From contig NC_045436.1 of the NCBI RefSeq assembly GCF_002776525.5, positions 102,769,211 to 102,833,210 on the forward strand: a stretch of DNA of 64,000 nt, read 5' to 3'. The notes beneath the pieces are model-generated. The model saw only the letters and a program-made list of their open reading frames with translations, was not told the origin of the DNA and made no database searches. Numbering within the stretch: the stretch's first letter is position 1; every line of letters starts with the position of its first letter. Source of the DNA: Piliocolobus tephrosceles (lineage: Eukaryota; Chordata; Mammalia; Primates; Cercopithecidae). The translations under genes were made by a program, and so were the position numbers. Of this stretch, positions 52,690 to 64,000 are shown in pieces.

Positions 52690-53315
52690 CCAGTTTAGAC
52701 ACTCATGACCTTTTAAATTGCCTGGAAACACCAGTGTGCTTCAGGCTCATCACATATACTCAGGTGTTTTCTACCTCTGTGATTTACTTCATGCGGTTTA
52801 TACTGCCTGCATTCACTCTGCACAGCCCTTACTTACTCCTTTCCATCCTTTAAGACGTTTGTGACCCTGTGATGGTCTGGGGGCTAGCAGCATGGACATC
52901 TCCTGGAACCTGGTAGAAATGCAGCATCTGAGGTCCTACTACTCGGACAGACACACTGAGTAAGAATCTAGATTTTCACAAGATTCCTAGGGAATTTAAA
53001 TACATGTTAAAGTTTGAAAGTACTGTTTAGAATCACTTTAGATTTCGTAAGATTCTATCTCCTCCTGGAAACCTCTCAGATCCCTTTCATCCAGCATTCA
53101 ATCATTCTTGGTGCTCTCACAATAACCTGTGCATTATCTACCTCACTGTATTACCAAAGTATCTTATTATCTGTTTATTATCTGTCTGTGTCTGCTTTGC
53201 CTCCCACCTTAGCCAGGGAGTATTTTGAGCATGACTCGTCTTTGAACTTCTTATACCTAATACAGTGCCTGACACTTGATGGGCACTGCATAAATATTTA
53301 TTGAATGATTGACAA
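52690..53315 (+). mobile_element. L2 LINE 3' portion, split by a MER20-like element
   Basis: CACAGCCCTTACTTACTCCTTTCC at the left and CTTAGCCAGGGAGTATTTTGAG, ATACAGTGCCTGACACTTGATGGGCAC and AATATTTATTGAATGATTG at the right match the plus-strand L2 3' region. Confidence 0.8.
52868..53030 (-). mobile_element. MER20-like hAT-Charlie transposon
   Basis: GCAGCATGGACATCTCCTGGAACC, TAGAAATGCAGCATCTGAGG, GAATCTAGATTTTCACAAGATTCC and the end TTAAAGTTTGAAAGTACTG follow the antisense order of MER20-type elements. It interrupts the L2. Confidence 0.75.
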
Positions 53316-54269
53316 AAGAAAGAAGAATGAGAAAGAGATTGATATACAGAAAGAAACAGAAGCAGGACAAAGACAGACACATGAAGAAAAAAACACATAG
53401 CTAAAGAGACTTCCATAGAGATAAAAGCAGATTACATAAGGACACTACAAATTCTGTCTCTGGATGCAATCTGGAAGGCAGCCTGGCAGAGAGTCCACAA
53501 TCTGATTTAAATAGGTTAGAGTAATAGCCTATGTTGTTTGCCAATCTCTCAGAAGAAAAATTTAGTTTACTTGCTCATTTAACAGTGTTGTTTTTTGATG
53601 GTTGTTATTAAGTAAATTTTTCCAAAATTTGCCTTACTTTCCTAAACAAACTGTTACACTGTCATTTTTACTATTCAGAACCTGCTTGGAATATTCTGTG
53701 CAGCTTTTAGTGCCCTCTGTTAGGAATGACTTTCGTAAAATGAAGTGTGTCCTGAAGATTGTGTTGAGGATGGTGAAGATATAGAAAACATATCTTGTGG
53801 TGGACAGACAAGAGAAATTATAGTGTTTTGCCCAGAGAAGAGAAATGAAGAGAAAAGATCGAGGCAGAGGACAGCAGCGCTAGAGAGTGCGACTTACCAA
53901 GCAACTGCCTTCCATATTTAAGGGCTTTCATATGAAAGAGGTTGGATGATGCAGGATTGTTTTTCAGTTGTACTGAAGGCAGAACTCAGAGACAATGGGT
54001 AGTTAGAAGGTACTGCACATAAATTTTTTTTTATTATAAGAACTGTTTGAGCCTGTGCTTTCTGAAAAGTAGTCAAGTTTTCATCACTGCAAGTATTTAA
54101 CCATCTTCATGGTTGACCAAGTATGAAGAGCTTTTTAGAGATGATACTACTTTGTGTGGGAGATTGAACTAAATGACTATAAGATCTAAGGTCCTTATTA
54201 CTTATGAATCTGTAGTTGTTCAGAGAAGTACAGGAAGAATGGGGGTTATAATAAAGAAGTACAATAGTG
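53316..54269. other. Unique or unclassified stretch
   Basis: No gene. 54090-54230 (GGTTGACCAAG... TTGAACTAAATGACTATAAGATCTAAGG) resembles an old LINE tail of the L3/CR1 kind, not certain. Confidence 0.45.
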
Positions 54270-54480
54270 GCTAACATTTATCGAGTGACTACTTCATGCC
54301 AAGCACTGTTCATAGTGCTTTGCATGTCCTAGTTCACTTGAGCCTGACAGCAATACTGCTGAACATTCCTATTTTACAAAAGATGAAGACAAGGCACAGA
54401 CAATTTAGTAATGTGCCCCAGGTCCTGCAGCTAGTGGTGCATGATTCTGACTCTGGAGCATATGCTTTTTATTACTGTGC
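54270..54480 (-). mobile_element. MIR SINE
   Basis: GGCTAACATTTATCGAGTGACTACTTCATGCCAAGCACTG, TCCTATTTTACAAAAGATGAAGAC, CCCAGGTCCTGCAGCTAGTGG follow antisense MIR. Confidence 0.88.
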
Positions 54481-54805
54481 TGTATTCTTTGTAGTGTTAA
54501 AGATGAAAATTGGACCCAAATAGAGCCTTAAAATATTGATATGGTTTGAATTCCAGGTAAGTATATGGATAAGAATTCCAAGGAATAGTAACAGTAACAT
54601 AATCAAAGTGAAAAGAAATAGAAATTAGCATAACAAGTTTGTGGAATCAAATATCTTACAAATGAGATGAGTAAGAGAATATTCAGAGATGTTTAATTCT
54701 GTGGTGCTGTTCTGTCTTGCTTCTCAGTGGCTGCAACAGTTACCAAGATGGGAAATTAAATCTTTAGGAGTATTTAACCTGGTAAAACCAATATAAGTAG
54801 CTCTA

Positions 54806-55162
54806 GACTATGGCCTGAATTTTGTGTTCCCTCCAAATTCTTATGTTGAAGTCCTAACCCCAAGGAGATGGTATTAGCAGATGGGGCCTTTGGGAGGTGA
54901 TTAGGTCATGAAAACAGAGGTGACTGGGATTAGTGTCCTTATAAAAAAGACCCCAGAGAGCTAGCTAGTATTTTCCACCAGGTGAGGATACAGGAAGAAT
55001 GCACTGTCTATGACCCAGAAAGTGAAACCTCACCAGACACCGGGTCTGTTTGTATCTTGGACTTACCAGCCTCCAGAACTGTGAGAAATAAATTTCTGTT
55101 GTTTATATGCTGCTAAGTTTATGGCATTTTGTTTATAGCAGCCTGAATGGACTAAGACACTC
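54806..55162 (+). mobile_element. MLT1 LTR (ERVL-MaLR)
   Basis: TATGGCCTGAATTTTGTGTTCC, TTCTTATGTTGAAGTCCTAACC, GGGGCCTTTGGGAGGTGATTAG, TTAGTGTCCTTATAAAAAAG, CCTCCAGAACTGTGAGAAATAAATTTCTG, ATAGCAGCCTGAATGGAC. Well kept, MLT1B/C-like. Confidence 0.92.
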
Positions 55163-55756
55163 TAGTATTGTATAAAAGTTTTACAAACTTTTTTTCTCCG
55201 CTGATTGGTAGAACATGTAGCTATGTCTCTTAGGAAGATGCATTTGGGGCTGTCACTGTTTGAGAGTTCCCAAATAATTTGATGCCAGATCGGGAGTACA
55301 AATTCAACACTTTCTCTTAGAAATCGGGGTTTTCCTGGAATTTATTTGAAGACTGAGTAAGCATCTGCAAAAATTTGAGGTTCTTCATAAAGATTTATCT
55401 GTGTTTTGATAACCAGTATCAGAGGAACTACTATTAAAATCAAAGTATGAGATTTTAATGAAAAATTGGTTAACATAACAAACCTATTCAGGTTAACTCT
55501 TGAAAACTTGAAAAATTTAGTGTATAGTTTAACAGCATTCATTTTATGTGATAATTTATTATTTGCATTGTAGATACCAAAAATTTAAAGTTTTCTTTCT
55601 ATTTGTACTTTTGTAACAAATCCAGGTGGTTTGTTAGTACTTTAAATCCTGAGACTGACTTTTAAACTCTTTCAAATTTGTGAATAATCTTGACAGTATT
55701 GCTTTCAGAAAGTCACTTATAAACCTTAAGAATGAATGTAATTCTGCTTTGGAGTT

Positions 55757-55920
55757 TAGTTTATTAAGATATATATATATATGTGTAGTTTATTAAGATA
55801 TATATATGTATAGTTTATTAGATATATATATCATATATATATACACACACACATCTTAATAAAGATACTCTTCTACATTAAGACATACGTGTGTGCACAC
55901 ACACACATATGAGTACATAT
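55757..55920. repeat. Tandem and inverted AT/CA-rich repeat cluster
   Basis: A unit TAGTTTATTAAGATATATA... begins at 55757, 55786 and 55811, about 25-29 bases apart. TATATATACACACACACATCTTAATAAA (55838-55862) is partly the inverted complement of the unit. (CA)n follows at 55897-55908. Confidence 0.85.
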
Positions 55921-56016
55921 ATAATATTGTACTCATTACTTGCCAAAAAGATTGAATAAAATATATTAAGCAAAAACTACGTGAAAAAGTGGGTAGGAAA
56001 CAATTTAAGCTATACA

Positions 56017-56219
56017 CCTGTGTTTAAACTGTGTGGGTCCACTTACACAGCTTTTTTTTTTTTCTTTCCAAACAAACTTGGATTTAATATACAGTATTCT
56101 TGGGATGTGAAACCTCCAGATACGGAGGGCTGACTTTTCCTACAAGGCTGATTGTTGGACTTGAGTGTGTATGGATTTGGTTAGAGACCTGAGGTCCTGG
56201 ATATATCAAGGGATGACTG
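56017..56219 (+). mobile_element. Tigger-type DNA transposon fragment
   Basis: AAACTGTGTGGGTCCACTTACAC near the left end, GGATTTAATATACAGTATTCTTGG, and GGATGACTG at the right end followed by TA are Tigger-family terminal features. The middle is heavily reduced. Confidence 0.75.
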
Positions 56220-56250
56220 TATGTCATCTTTTGTGAGTTTCAGACTAATA

Positions 56251-56584
56251 TAGTCAGCCCTCTGTGTCTGCAGTTTCACATCCACAGATTTAACCAACCA
56301 TGGTTTGAAAATGTAGTTAGGCCTATGATGGTTGTGTCTGTACTGAACACATACAGACATTTTTCCCTTGTTATAAACAGTTCAGTATAATAATTATTTA
56401 CGTAGCACTTACATTGTATCAGGTACCATAAGTAATCAAGAGTTGGCAAAGTATATGGGAGGATGTGTTTAAATTATATGCAGATACTACCATTTTATAT
56501 AAGGGGTTTGAGCATGATTGGATTTTGGTATCCTCAGGAGTGGTCCTGGAGTCAATTCCCTGAAGATAGCTCATGGCACCTGTG
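56251..56584 (-). mobile_element. MER2 (Tigger1-derived) DNA transposon
   Basis: TAGTCAGCCCTCTGTGTCTG..TTTCACATCCACAGATTTAACC, GGTTGTGTCTGTACTGAACACATACAG, ATAATTATTTACGTAGCACTTACATTGTATCAGG and TTTATATAAGGGGTTTGAGCATG follow MER2 in antisense. Flanked by TA (56249-56250 and 56585-56586). It lies directly next to the other Tigger fragment. Confidence 0.93.
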
Positions 56585-56751
56585 TATCATGTCATATATT
56601 TGTTTGACTATCTTGTTGTCAACCAGGGTTTAGGTTAACAAAGTGAAACATCACAGGCAATAAACTCTCATTCATTGCAATTATTGTAATTTTGATCCCT
56701 TGTATAGATGTCTGACTCTGTGTTAAAATGTAAGAAACCAAAACACATTCT

Positions 56752-57640
56752 GATTTTCATCTATCTCTGTTTCTTTTCTTTTCTTTTCTTTTGGGGTTTT
56801 ATTTTTCCAAGGCTGCCTGGATAAATTCTTTTTATTTTTATTATTATTATTATACTTTAAGTTCTAGGGTACATGTGCATAACGTGCAGGTTTGTTACAT
56901 ATGTATACCTGTGCCATGTTGGTGTGCTGCACCCATCAACTCGTCAGCACCCATCAACTCATCATTTACATCAGGTATAACTCCCAATGCAATCCCTCCC
57001 CCCTCCCCCCACCATGATAGGCCCCAGTGTGTGATGTTCCCCTTCCCGAGTCCAAGCGATCTCATTGTTCAGTTCCCACCTATGAGTGAGAACATGCAGT
57101 GTTTGGTTTTCTGTTCTTGTGATAGTTTGCTAAGGATGATGGTTTCTAGCTGCATCCATGTCCCTACAAAGGACGCAAACTCATCCTTTTTTATGGCTGC
57201 ATAGTATTCCATGGTGTATATGTGCCACATTTTCTCAATCCAGTCTGTCACTGATGGACATTTGGGTTGATTCCAAGTCTTTGCTATTGTGAATAGTGCC
57301 GCAATAAACATACGTGTGCATGTGTCTTTATAGCAGCATGATTTATAATCCTTTGGATATATACCCAGTAATGGGATGGCTGGGTCTTATGGTACATCTA
57401 GTTCTAGATCCTTGAGGAATTGCCATACTGTTTTCCATACTGGTTGAACTAGTTTACAATCCCACCAACAGTGTAAAAGTGTTCCTATTTCTCCACATCC
57501 TCTCCAGCAGCTGTTGTTTCCTGACTTTTTAATGATTGCCATTCTAACTGGTATGAGACGGTATCTCATTGTGGTTTTGATTTGCATTTCTCTGATGGCC
57601 AGTGATGAATAGAGATAGATTTTCATCTATCTCTGTTTCT
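56752..57640 (-). mobile_element. L1PA-like LINE, 5'-truncated, with a short 3' transduction
   Basis: The L1 body runs from about 57609 down to 56852, holding the ORF2 C-terminus (two pieces, 57387-57626 and 57069-57311, with a frameshift between) and 3' UTR. It is bounded by a perfect 23-base duplication at 56752-56774 and 57618-57640. Between the L1's own A-rich end (56829-56851) and the duplication is a 36-base non-L1 segment (56793-56828) followed by a second A-rich tail (56775-56790, minus strand AAAAGAAAAG). See findings. Confidence 0.93.
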
Positions 57641-58954
57641 GAACCTGATATCATGTATAAAATTTCCACTTGTTCTTTTAGTTGAAGACTTCAACCATTC
57701 CTATTCAAATAGAAATGTTATGAGGCAAATTGATTGGCTTGCTAACCTGATAAACTAACTTGAATTAAGGTATGAATTAGTCATAATGGATTTTGGATCA
57801 TAGGTACTAACCACATTTGAATAAATATGGTGCATTAAAATAGCAGGACACTGAAGGAATATATAGGAAAAATTTTTATATGGAGAGGGAATCAAGAATG
57901 GTCTAGAGCAGAGTATTTGTTTGAGTTTAGGAGATTTAGTCAAATAGTTTTTGGAAAAGGAAGAGGACTTAATGCTAGATTTTTATCCCAGCTATGTCCT
58001 GAATTAATATTCCCCTGGGCAAGTCTTAATTTCTAAAGTGACTAAGACACTAATAGTTTCACCGGGTATGTTGGAAAATTTCAGTACAGTTTAGAAATCC
58101 TGATTTCTAAAGGCGAATATTTAAAGATTTCTCTCATTAGTAATCAATGCACAAATATTTGTGCACACTAGTCCTTCAATAGCGAAAAATAATTTCAAGA
58201 TAAGACAAAGCTGAACTTCAACTGTATATGAGAGAGTTGTAATAGATGATGTCTAAATTTCTTCAATTGTAAAAATTACGTGGATTAAGTTGCACACAGA
58301 TTGAATTAAAGAATGAGCTAATACCTAGGAGGTCACATTCAAGTGGGGTACCTTGATGAGGGAAGCCTTGGCTAGTGAAGGACTCCACGAGGATGCAAAG
58401 CAGCTAGGAGGGGAAGAGAAGGCTCGGAAAGCTCTCAGAGAGGGACTTGCCAATGCGCAGTTTTGTTTTAACTTTCCCCTTTTTGTTGTCTTCAGCTTAA
58501 TCCTGCCCATTCTTATTTAGCCTAGATCAAGAAGTAAGATATTTTAGATGTAGGAAGTCACTTCTATTTATTAAAGATGTACTATCCATAAGGAAGATAG
58601 GTAGTTTATGCATAGCCAACCAAACTGACCATATCAATTTTCCAAGTTTGCATCATTTTTTATCCCAAAATCATCCTTTGCTATTGAAAGACTAATGTGC
58701 ACAAAGACTTGTTTATTAATTTATTTATGAGAGAAATCTTTTAAAATTTGCCTTTAGAAATAATGATTTCTAAACTCTACTGGGATTTTCTAACATACCA
58801 GGTGAAACTGTTGAAACTTTGGTCACTTTAGGTATGATATCAATACAAACACATTTACATGAAGTTAACAGACATTTTCAATGGGCAGATTACTGTGGTA
58901 GAGTCTTGGAAGAATAAATATCACACAGTTTCTTGCTCCCTCCCCTCACCTTCC
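57641..58954. other. Unique stretch
   Basis: No gene supported. 58360-58500 has a short mixed-composition segment. A (CCCT)n patch is at 58935-58967. Confidence 0.5.
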
Positions 58955-59150
58955 CTCCCTCCCTCCCACAAATATTTACTGACTGTTTACTCTGTACCAG
59001 GTGCTGCAGGAACAAAGATAAGTTTGACTTAGTCTCTGTTCCTAAGCAGCTCACTATTAAACTAGGGGGCTTTGGGGGTGGGGAGAGAAAGGAGAAAATC
59101 TTGCGAATAAATCTCACACATAGGATAGTTTCTTTGATAGAAGTTGAGAG
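58955..59150 (-). mobile_element. L2 LINE 3' fragment
   Basis: CAAATATTTACTGACTGTTTACTCTGTACCAGGTGCTGCAGG, AAAGATAAGTTTGACTTAGTCTCTGTTCC follow antisense L2. Confidence 0.85.
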
Positions 59151-59425
59151 CAGGCATGGTAGCTCACGCTTGTAATCCCAGCACTTTGGGAGGCTGAGGC
59201 AGGATTGCTCGAGCCCAGGAGTTTGAGACCAGCCTGGGTAATATAGCAAGACACTGACTCTACGAAAAGTAAAACAGTTAGCTGACTGTGGTGACGTGTG
59301 CCTATAGTCCTCGCTACTCGGGAAGCTGAGGGGTAGAATTCCTAGAGCCCTGATGGTTGAGGCTGCAGTGACTGTGATAAGCACTCCAGCCTGGGTGACA
59401 GAGCAAGACCCTGTCTCTAAACTCA
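59150..59425 (+). mobile_element. AluJ-like SINE
   Basis: GCAGGCATGGTAGCTCACGC start, GGCAGGATTGCTCGAGCCCAGG, GGTTGAGGCTGCAGTGACTGTG, ending GACCCTGTCTCTAAA. Many changes and small gaps; old. Confidence 0.92.
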
Positions 59426-59435
59426 GCTTCTACCC

Positions 59436-60001
59436 CGGCATTCTCAAATGAGGTTCTGCAGAGAGACGTGAGCCCACTGCCCGCAGGCAGTAATTTCAAA
59501 CGGTTTAGTCTCATGATCCCTTTATATTCTTGAAAGATATTGAGAAACCTAAAGAATTTCTGTTATAGCCCCTGGTATTTACCATTTTATAAATTAAAAT
59601 ATAAAATTTTAAATATGTATGTAATTTATTTAAAAATGAATGATTGTGAACCCATTACATGTTAACATAAATAATGTTATCTGTTTATGAAAACTACTTT
59701 TAAGAAACAAAAATACTTTAGTGACAAAGTGGCGTTGTTTTACCCTTTTGCCAATCTGTTTAATGACTGCTTTAACAGAAAGCAGCTGAATTCTCCTATC
59801 TACCTATTCTTTCAATTTTTTGTCATACCACACATCAAGTCACCTTTGGAAGACTCTACCATATGCTTGTGAGAGTATGAGAGTGACAATGTTGAACCAT
59901 GTCTTCATATTATTTGGAATTAGTTTTGACTAATTTGGGGGCCACATGAAAAGGTCTTGGGGACCCTCAGAGTTCTGTGTACTATACTTTGAGAACCACT
60001 C
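59436..60001 (+). mobile_element. hAT-Charlie-type DNA transposon
   Basis: The right end TATACTTTGAGAACCACTC and left end GGCATTCTCAAATGAGGTTC are related inverted ends. Inside are GTCTCATGATCCCTTTATATTC, TAGCCCCTGGTATTTACCATTTTATAAATTAAAA, CCATTACATGTTAACATAAATAA, GTGGCGTTGTTTTACCCTTTTGC, CAGCTGAATTCTCC, GTTTTGACTAATTTGGGGGCC and GGGGACCCTCAGAGTTC, in the order of a Charlie element. Transposase is not encoded. Confidence 0.8.
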
Positions 60002-60302
60002 CTAAAAAGTATCTGTTGTATGTAATGAATAAATGTCTCTTTTATGCATCTAGCCTGGCACTATTATGTAACACCCTTGAGAAAATAGTGTTTTGCCATT
60101 TAGATAAGGTACCGTAAATGAGGAAGGCTGCCAGACTATTAGCCTCACAAAAGCGGGGATGTTTCTCATTTTCACCCATTACCTGTCACAAAATCTGACA
60201 TGGGACCTGACTCTGGGAATCTCAGTGACAGAATGTTCTAACGAGAGATGTTCTGTCATAAGTCACTGTAGTCCTAGGTAAAATGTGATGAGTGTTACGA
60301 AT

Positions 60303-60626
<324 letters not shown>

Positions 60627-60990
60627 GAGGAGCTGGAGGAAGCAGTCCTTTCCTGATGGTAAGTCAGGAGGGCTTCATGAGGAAGACAGCACTGGGGTGG
60701 AAATGCGAACATATTGTGATAGTGCTGGAGTTGGAAAGGTAATTTCTGGAAGAACGAGCAGAATGATCAAGGAGCAGAGTGGGTTTGGAGTTCAGAAGTT
60801 TAGGTTTGCATGACTTATGCATAGGGGATATGGCATCAGAGACATGGCTAGGAAAATAGATTGGGGCCAGACTGAGGGAGGCCTTGAATGATCTGTGAAG
60901 GAATTTGGGGTCTGCTTCTATAGATGATGAAGAACCTCTCCTTTTTCTCTAAACAGATTTAAGAAAATGATTCTGGCAGTAATGTTGGTT
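60627..60990 (-). mobile_element. L2 LINE 3' portion
   Basis: CAGGAGGGCTTCATGAGGAAGACAG, GGAAGAACGAGCAGAATGATCAAGG, GGAGGCCTTGAATGATCTGTG, GAATTTGGGGTC and GATTCTGGCAGTAATG follow antisense L2, diverged. Confidence 0.7.
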
Positions 60991-61194
60991 TGAAGAAGAG
61001 AGATAAGAGAAGCAGGATGAGCAGTTAAAAGGAAGGAAAGAGAGGGAATCCAGCTTGAACAAGAGGCAGTAAAAATCCGAGTGGGAGGGTCTAGTTGTTA
61101 AAGAAGGCCCCAATGTCTCAGATAATTTGGAGTAAGAAGCTGTAAATGAGATAAAGTTTCACTCAAGGGCAGGAAAACACTGGGTTCTTTATGA

Positions 61195-61345
61195 TTTCAT
61201 TCTAGGCTCAGCTACAATCTTGCTAAACAATTATGCACAGGTCCTTGAGCTTTGGTTTCTCCATATGTAAAATGTAGAAATGGATTGCTTGCTTATTTGT
61301 GTCACAGGAGTCCGTGTAAGAATTAATGAGCTCTTTGACAGAAAG
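61195..61345 (+). mobile_element. MIR SINE
   Basis: GTCCTTGAGCTTTGGTTTCTCCATATGTAAAATGTAGAAATGG and GAATTAATGAGCTC match the MIR core, plus orientation. Confidence 0.8.
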
Positions 61346-61829
61346 GCACTTTATTAATCTAAGGCATCAATAATAAAAATGAGAATGTTTGCCAGGTACT
61401 TTTGCTCCTATGTTGAAGGCTGCTATGTAAATATGAAATACTGCCTGGAACTATTGTCATTGTTAATAATAGTAAAGTCATTACCATGAAACGACTACAC
61501 ACAGCAAACTTGTTTTCAGTCAATTCCAGAGGCAAGACGAAGCCAGGCATGGAAGTTCATTCCATTTTGTTTATTCTAAGTCTTCCTTATTGTGAGCTAT
61601 TTTCCTGGTTAGTAGAGAAGTCATTTTAACAGTATTTGAATTTCATTGTATCTTCTTATTTCCATCACTCTATTCTGGTCACGTATTCCATCGCTATCAG
61701 GAACATCATCATTCTGACTTTTCCCCATGCAAATGGAGGTGGGACAACATTTGATGTGCCTAGTTACCTGCATCAATGTTCTTGTCAATTTTGGCTATTT
61801 TTGTCAGTTTAACTCATGACTATATAGTC

Positions 61830-62045
61830 TGTTGGTCAAGCAGGTAAACTCCAGAGTTAAACTGCCTGGGTGTAAATCCAAGTTCTATTACTTTACATGA
61901 GATCCTGGTTAAGTCACATCACCTCTTACGCTTCAGTTTCCTCATCTGTAAAGTGGTACTAATAATGGTGTTTCCCATAAGGTTATTGTGAAGGTAATGA
62001 AGGTAAAGCTCATAGCATTAGGTGCTCAGTAACTGCCAGGTGTTT
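61830..62045 (+). mobile_element. MIR SINE, nearly complete
   Basis: TGGTCAAGCAGGTAAACTCCAGAG, TTAAACTGCCTGGGTGTAAATCC, TTAAGTCACATCACCTC, CAGTTTCCTCATCTGTAAAGTGG, GTTATTGTGAAGGTAATGAAGG, TAGGTGCTCAGTAACTG cover the tRNA-like head, core and tail. Confidence 0.93.
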
Positions 62046-62627
62046 TTGTTTGTTTTTTTTTTCTTTTTTGGTCCATTTTTATTACCATTGTCATCATGTC
62101 TTCTCTTTTCCTAATTGGGGTTCTTTACCATTCCCTGTTAATTAATTATTTGTCTTCTAGTAGTTAATTTGTGGTAACATAATTGATCACAACCTTTTTA
62201 TTACCTAGAATAACATTCTAAAAAGTCCACAAAATCTTAAATTTTATTCATTGCTCTTTCATATATTCCTCTTGTGTTTTTTCTCCAGCAAGTCAAGTAC
62301 TTAATTCTGATATAAATATAAGGGATCTAATAAGTTTGTCCTACCCATTGACAAGTATTATTTCCTGTGACACATTGCCATCCTCCCACACAATTGTCCT
62401 GTAAAGAAAATTTGCTTGCCATTTTCCTTTTTGACCCATGTATTTATTCTCTTCTCAAGATCTATATCAGTATGTTTCTGTTTTTGCTATTGATCATGTC
62501 TCTCAAGACTTCCAAAAGTACCTTCCCATATAATCTCAGATTCATCAAGATCTGTTTGGAACATACACCAAGCCCTTGGTTTAGAGTGCTGAAGCTACAG
62601 TCAAGTTTGTGTTATGCTCACCAAACC

Positions 62628-63151
62628 AAAGCTCATCTTTCTTTCTTTCTTTCTTTTTTTTATACTTTAAGTTCTAGGGTACATGTACACAACGTGCAGG
62701 TTTGTTATATATGTATACATGTGCCATGTTGGTGTGCTGTACCCATTAACTTGTCATTTACATTAGGTATATCTCCTAATGCTATCCCTCTCCACCCCCG
62801 CCCCCGCCCCATGACAGGCCCCGGTGTGTGATGTTCCCCTTCCTGTGTCCAAGTGTTCTCACTGTTCAATTCCCACCTATGAGTGAGAACATGCGGTGTT
62901 TGGTTTTTTGTCCTTGTGATAGTTTGCTGAGAATGATGGTTTCCAGCTTCATCCATGTCCCTACAAAGGACATGAACTCATACTTTTTTATGGCTGCATA
63001 GTATTCCATGGTGTATATGTGCCGCATTTTCTTAATCCAGTCTATCATTGATGGACATCTGGGTTGGTTCCAAGTCTTTGCTATTGTGAATAGTGCCGCA
63101 GTGAACATGCGTGTGCATGTGTCCTTATAGCAGCATAAAGCGCATGTTTCT
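62628..63151 (-). mobile_element. L1PA-like LINE, 5'-truncated
   Basis: Body 62643-63136: TTTC-rich tail, ATACTTTAAGTTCTAGGG, 3' UTR with a C-rich CCCCCGCCCCCGCCCC patch (62795-62811), and the end of ORF2 (62866-63171 piece). AAAGCTCATCTTTCT at 62628-62642 and AAAGCGCATGTTTCT at 63137-63151 form a fifteen-base duplication with two mismatches. Two mismatches suggest moderate age. Confidence 0.92.
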
Positions 63152-63757
63152 AATTTGCATAAAGACTTCAAGAGTATATTGGGCTAGTGTATGATCCTTT
63201 TTCACACCTTATAAATTGTTATCCACTAATACTGTTAAGTCATGATTGTAAATTCCTGCAGGTTTTGACCAAATATATCATTGGCAGATTCTCCTTTGTG
63301 TCATAGTTACGTAGAATGAATACTCAGCCACCATCTCTCCCTGCGTTGTCCATAATTTCCTTGGGTCATGAACCAAATGAAACCAATGGTCTTGCTTCAT
63401 GTGAAAGGTTGGTCCATATTTGCTAATAGTGAATTATATTCTATTCAAATGGTGTAGGACATTAAAAATGACAATTGAAAATGGCTGCTAGTAGAGGCAG
63501 AAAACGATTGAGTAGTAAGGTAAAACCAAATGTATTAGCATTTAATCAGTTTCTTCTTTTATGATTCCAGTATTGAGTCTTTCTCTGAGTCACACTGGCT
63601 TAGAAACTGTTCAGATGAACATACCAGAAGGGAGTTTCCTTTTTGAAAATTGTTGTCTTCTATCTGGTATTAGGTCACAGAGATGAAAATTTAGCACCTC
63701 TGCTTTGTTTACTTCTTCGTATGGGGTACACTTACCTTAGTCACATACTAGATGTGT
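63152..63757. other. Unique stretch
   Basis: No supportable gene or repeat. Confidence 0.5.
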
Positions 63758-64000
63758 GATATGGTTTGGCTGTGTTTCCCCATCCAAATCTCATGATGAA
63801 TTGTAATCCCCAAGTGTCAGTGGAGGGACCTGGTGGGAGGTGATTGGATCATGGGGGTGGATTTCCCCATCCTGTTCTTATGATAGTGAGTGAGTTCTCA
63901 TGAGATCTGATGGTTTAAAACTGTGGCACTTCCCTCCTTACTCTCTCTCTCCTGCTCTGCCATGGTAAGGTGAACTTGCTTCCCCTTCACCTTCTGCCAT
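63758..64000 (+). mobile_element. MST-type MaLR LTR, cut by the window end
   Basis: TGATATGGTTTGGCTGTGTTTC, AAATCTCATGATGAATTG, GGAGGGACCTGGTGGGAGGTG, GATTGGATCATGGGGGTGG, GTGAGTTCTCATGAGATCTGATGG and GAACTTGCTTCCCCTTCACC follow the MSTA/MSTB LTR. The 3' part lies outside the window. Confidence 0.93.

Noticed and set aside
58890..59384. 164-codon open frame on the minus strand
   Set aside because: Much of it reads the AluJ at 59150-59425 in the usual antisense Alu frame, joined to L2 sequence.
62367..62831. 154-codon open frame
   Set aside because: Its second half is antisense L1 3' UTR sequence and its first half has no motif. It spans the L1 insertion boundary, so it is a chance join.

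Overview
This is vertebrate, primate nuclear DNA. It is AT-rich, CpG-poor and dominated by interspersed repeats: Alu, L1, MIR/L2, MaLR, ERVL, ERV9 and HERV-K-type LTRs, Tigger and hAT transposons. Two young AluY copies (1447-1743 and 60316-60613) carry a combination I know from Old World monkey AluY lineages (CTCAAGCC, GAGACGGG, AAAAACTAGCC, GGCGTAAACC, GAGCTGAGATCCGGCC). The most likely source is therefore a cercopithecid such as macaque, baboon or vervet, and not human. A run of 10 N at 22382-22391 shows it is a draft or gap-placeholder assembly.

Layout: 0.4-1.4 kb L1 3' end with an adjacent AluY; 3.2-4.4 kb a DNA transposon split by an MST LTR, then an MLT1 LTR; 9.4-10.1 kb MER5A and MST LTR; 14.4-15.6 kb a solo ERV9 LTR (LTR12) with a clean target duplication; 19.8-22.5 kb Alu, solo MER9 LTR, L2 and a solo MLT2 LTR whose 3' end holds an expanded TATC microsatellite and the gap; 25.8-31.0 kb a near full-length but dead L1 split by an Alu; 36-41 kb clustered Alus and two nested L1s with a MER2; 41.2-48.9 kb the longest repeat-poor stretch; 49-56.6 kb L2, L1M, nested Alus, MLT1 and Tigger elements; 56.7-63.1 kb two 5'-truncated L1s, Charlie-type hAT and AluY; and an MST LTR running off the end.

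No complete protein-coding gene is visible. The best evidence for a host gene lies in the repeat-poor 41.2-48.9 kb stretch. It consists of a promoter-like segment with a perfect cAMP response element and an RFX X-box about 15 bases apart (42567-42603), and 5.4 kb downstream on the same strand a well-formed candidate exon (48044-48158) with good splice sites, a short upstream ORF and a possible start codon. I could not identify the gene. If the model is right, most of the remaining window is upstream intergenic DNA to the left and intron to the right.

All the longer open frames elsewhere fall in repeats or look like chance. No bacterial, phage or CRISPR-like system is present, and I found no convincing new biological system. 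The main points of interest are the candidate gene start, an L1 with a probable 3' transduction, several well-resolved nested insertions with intact target duplications, and LTRs that could act as promoters.
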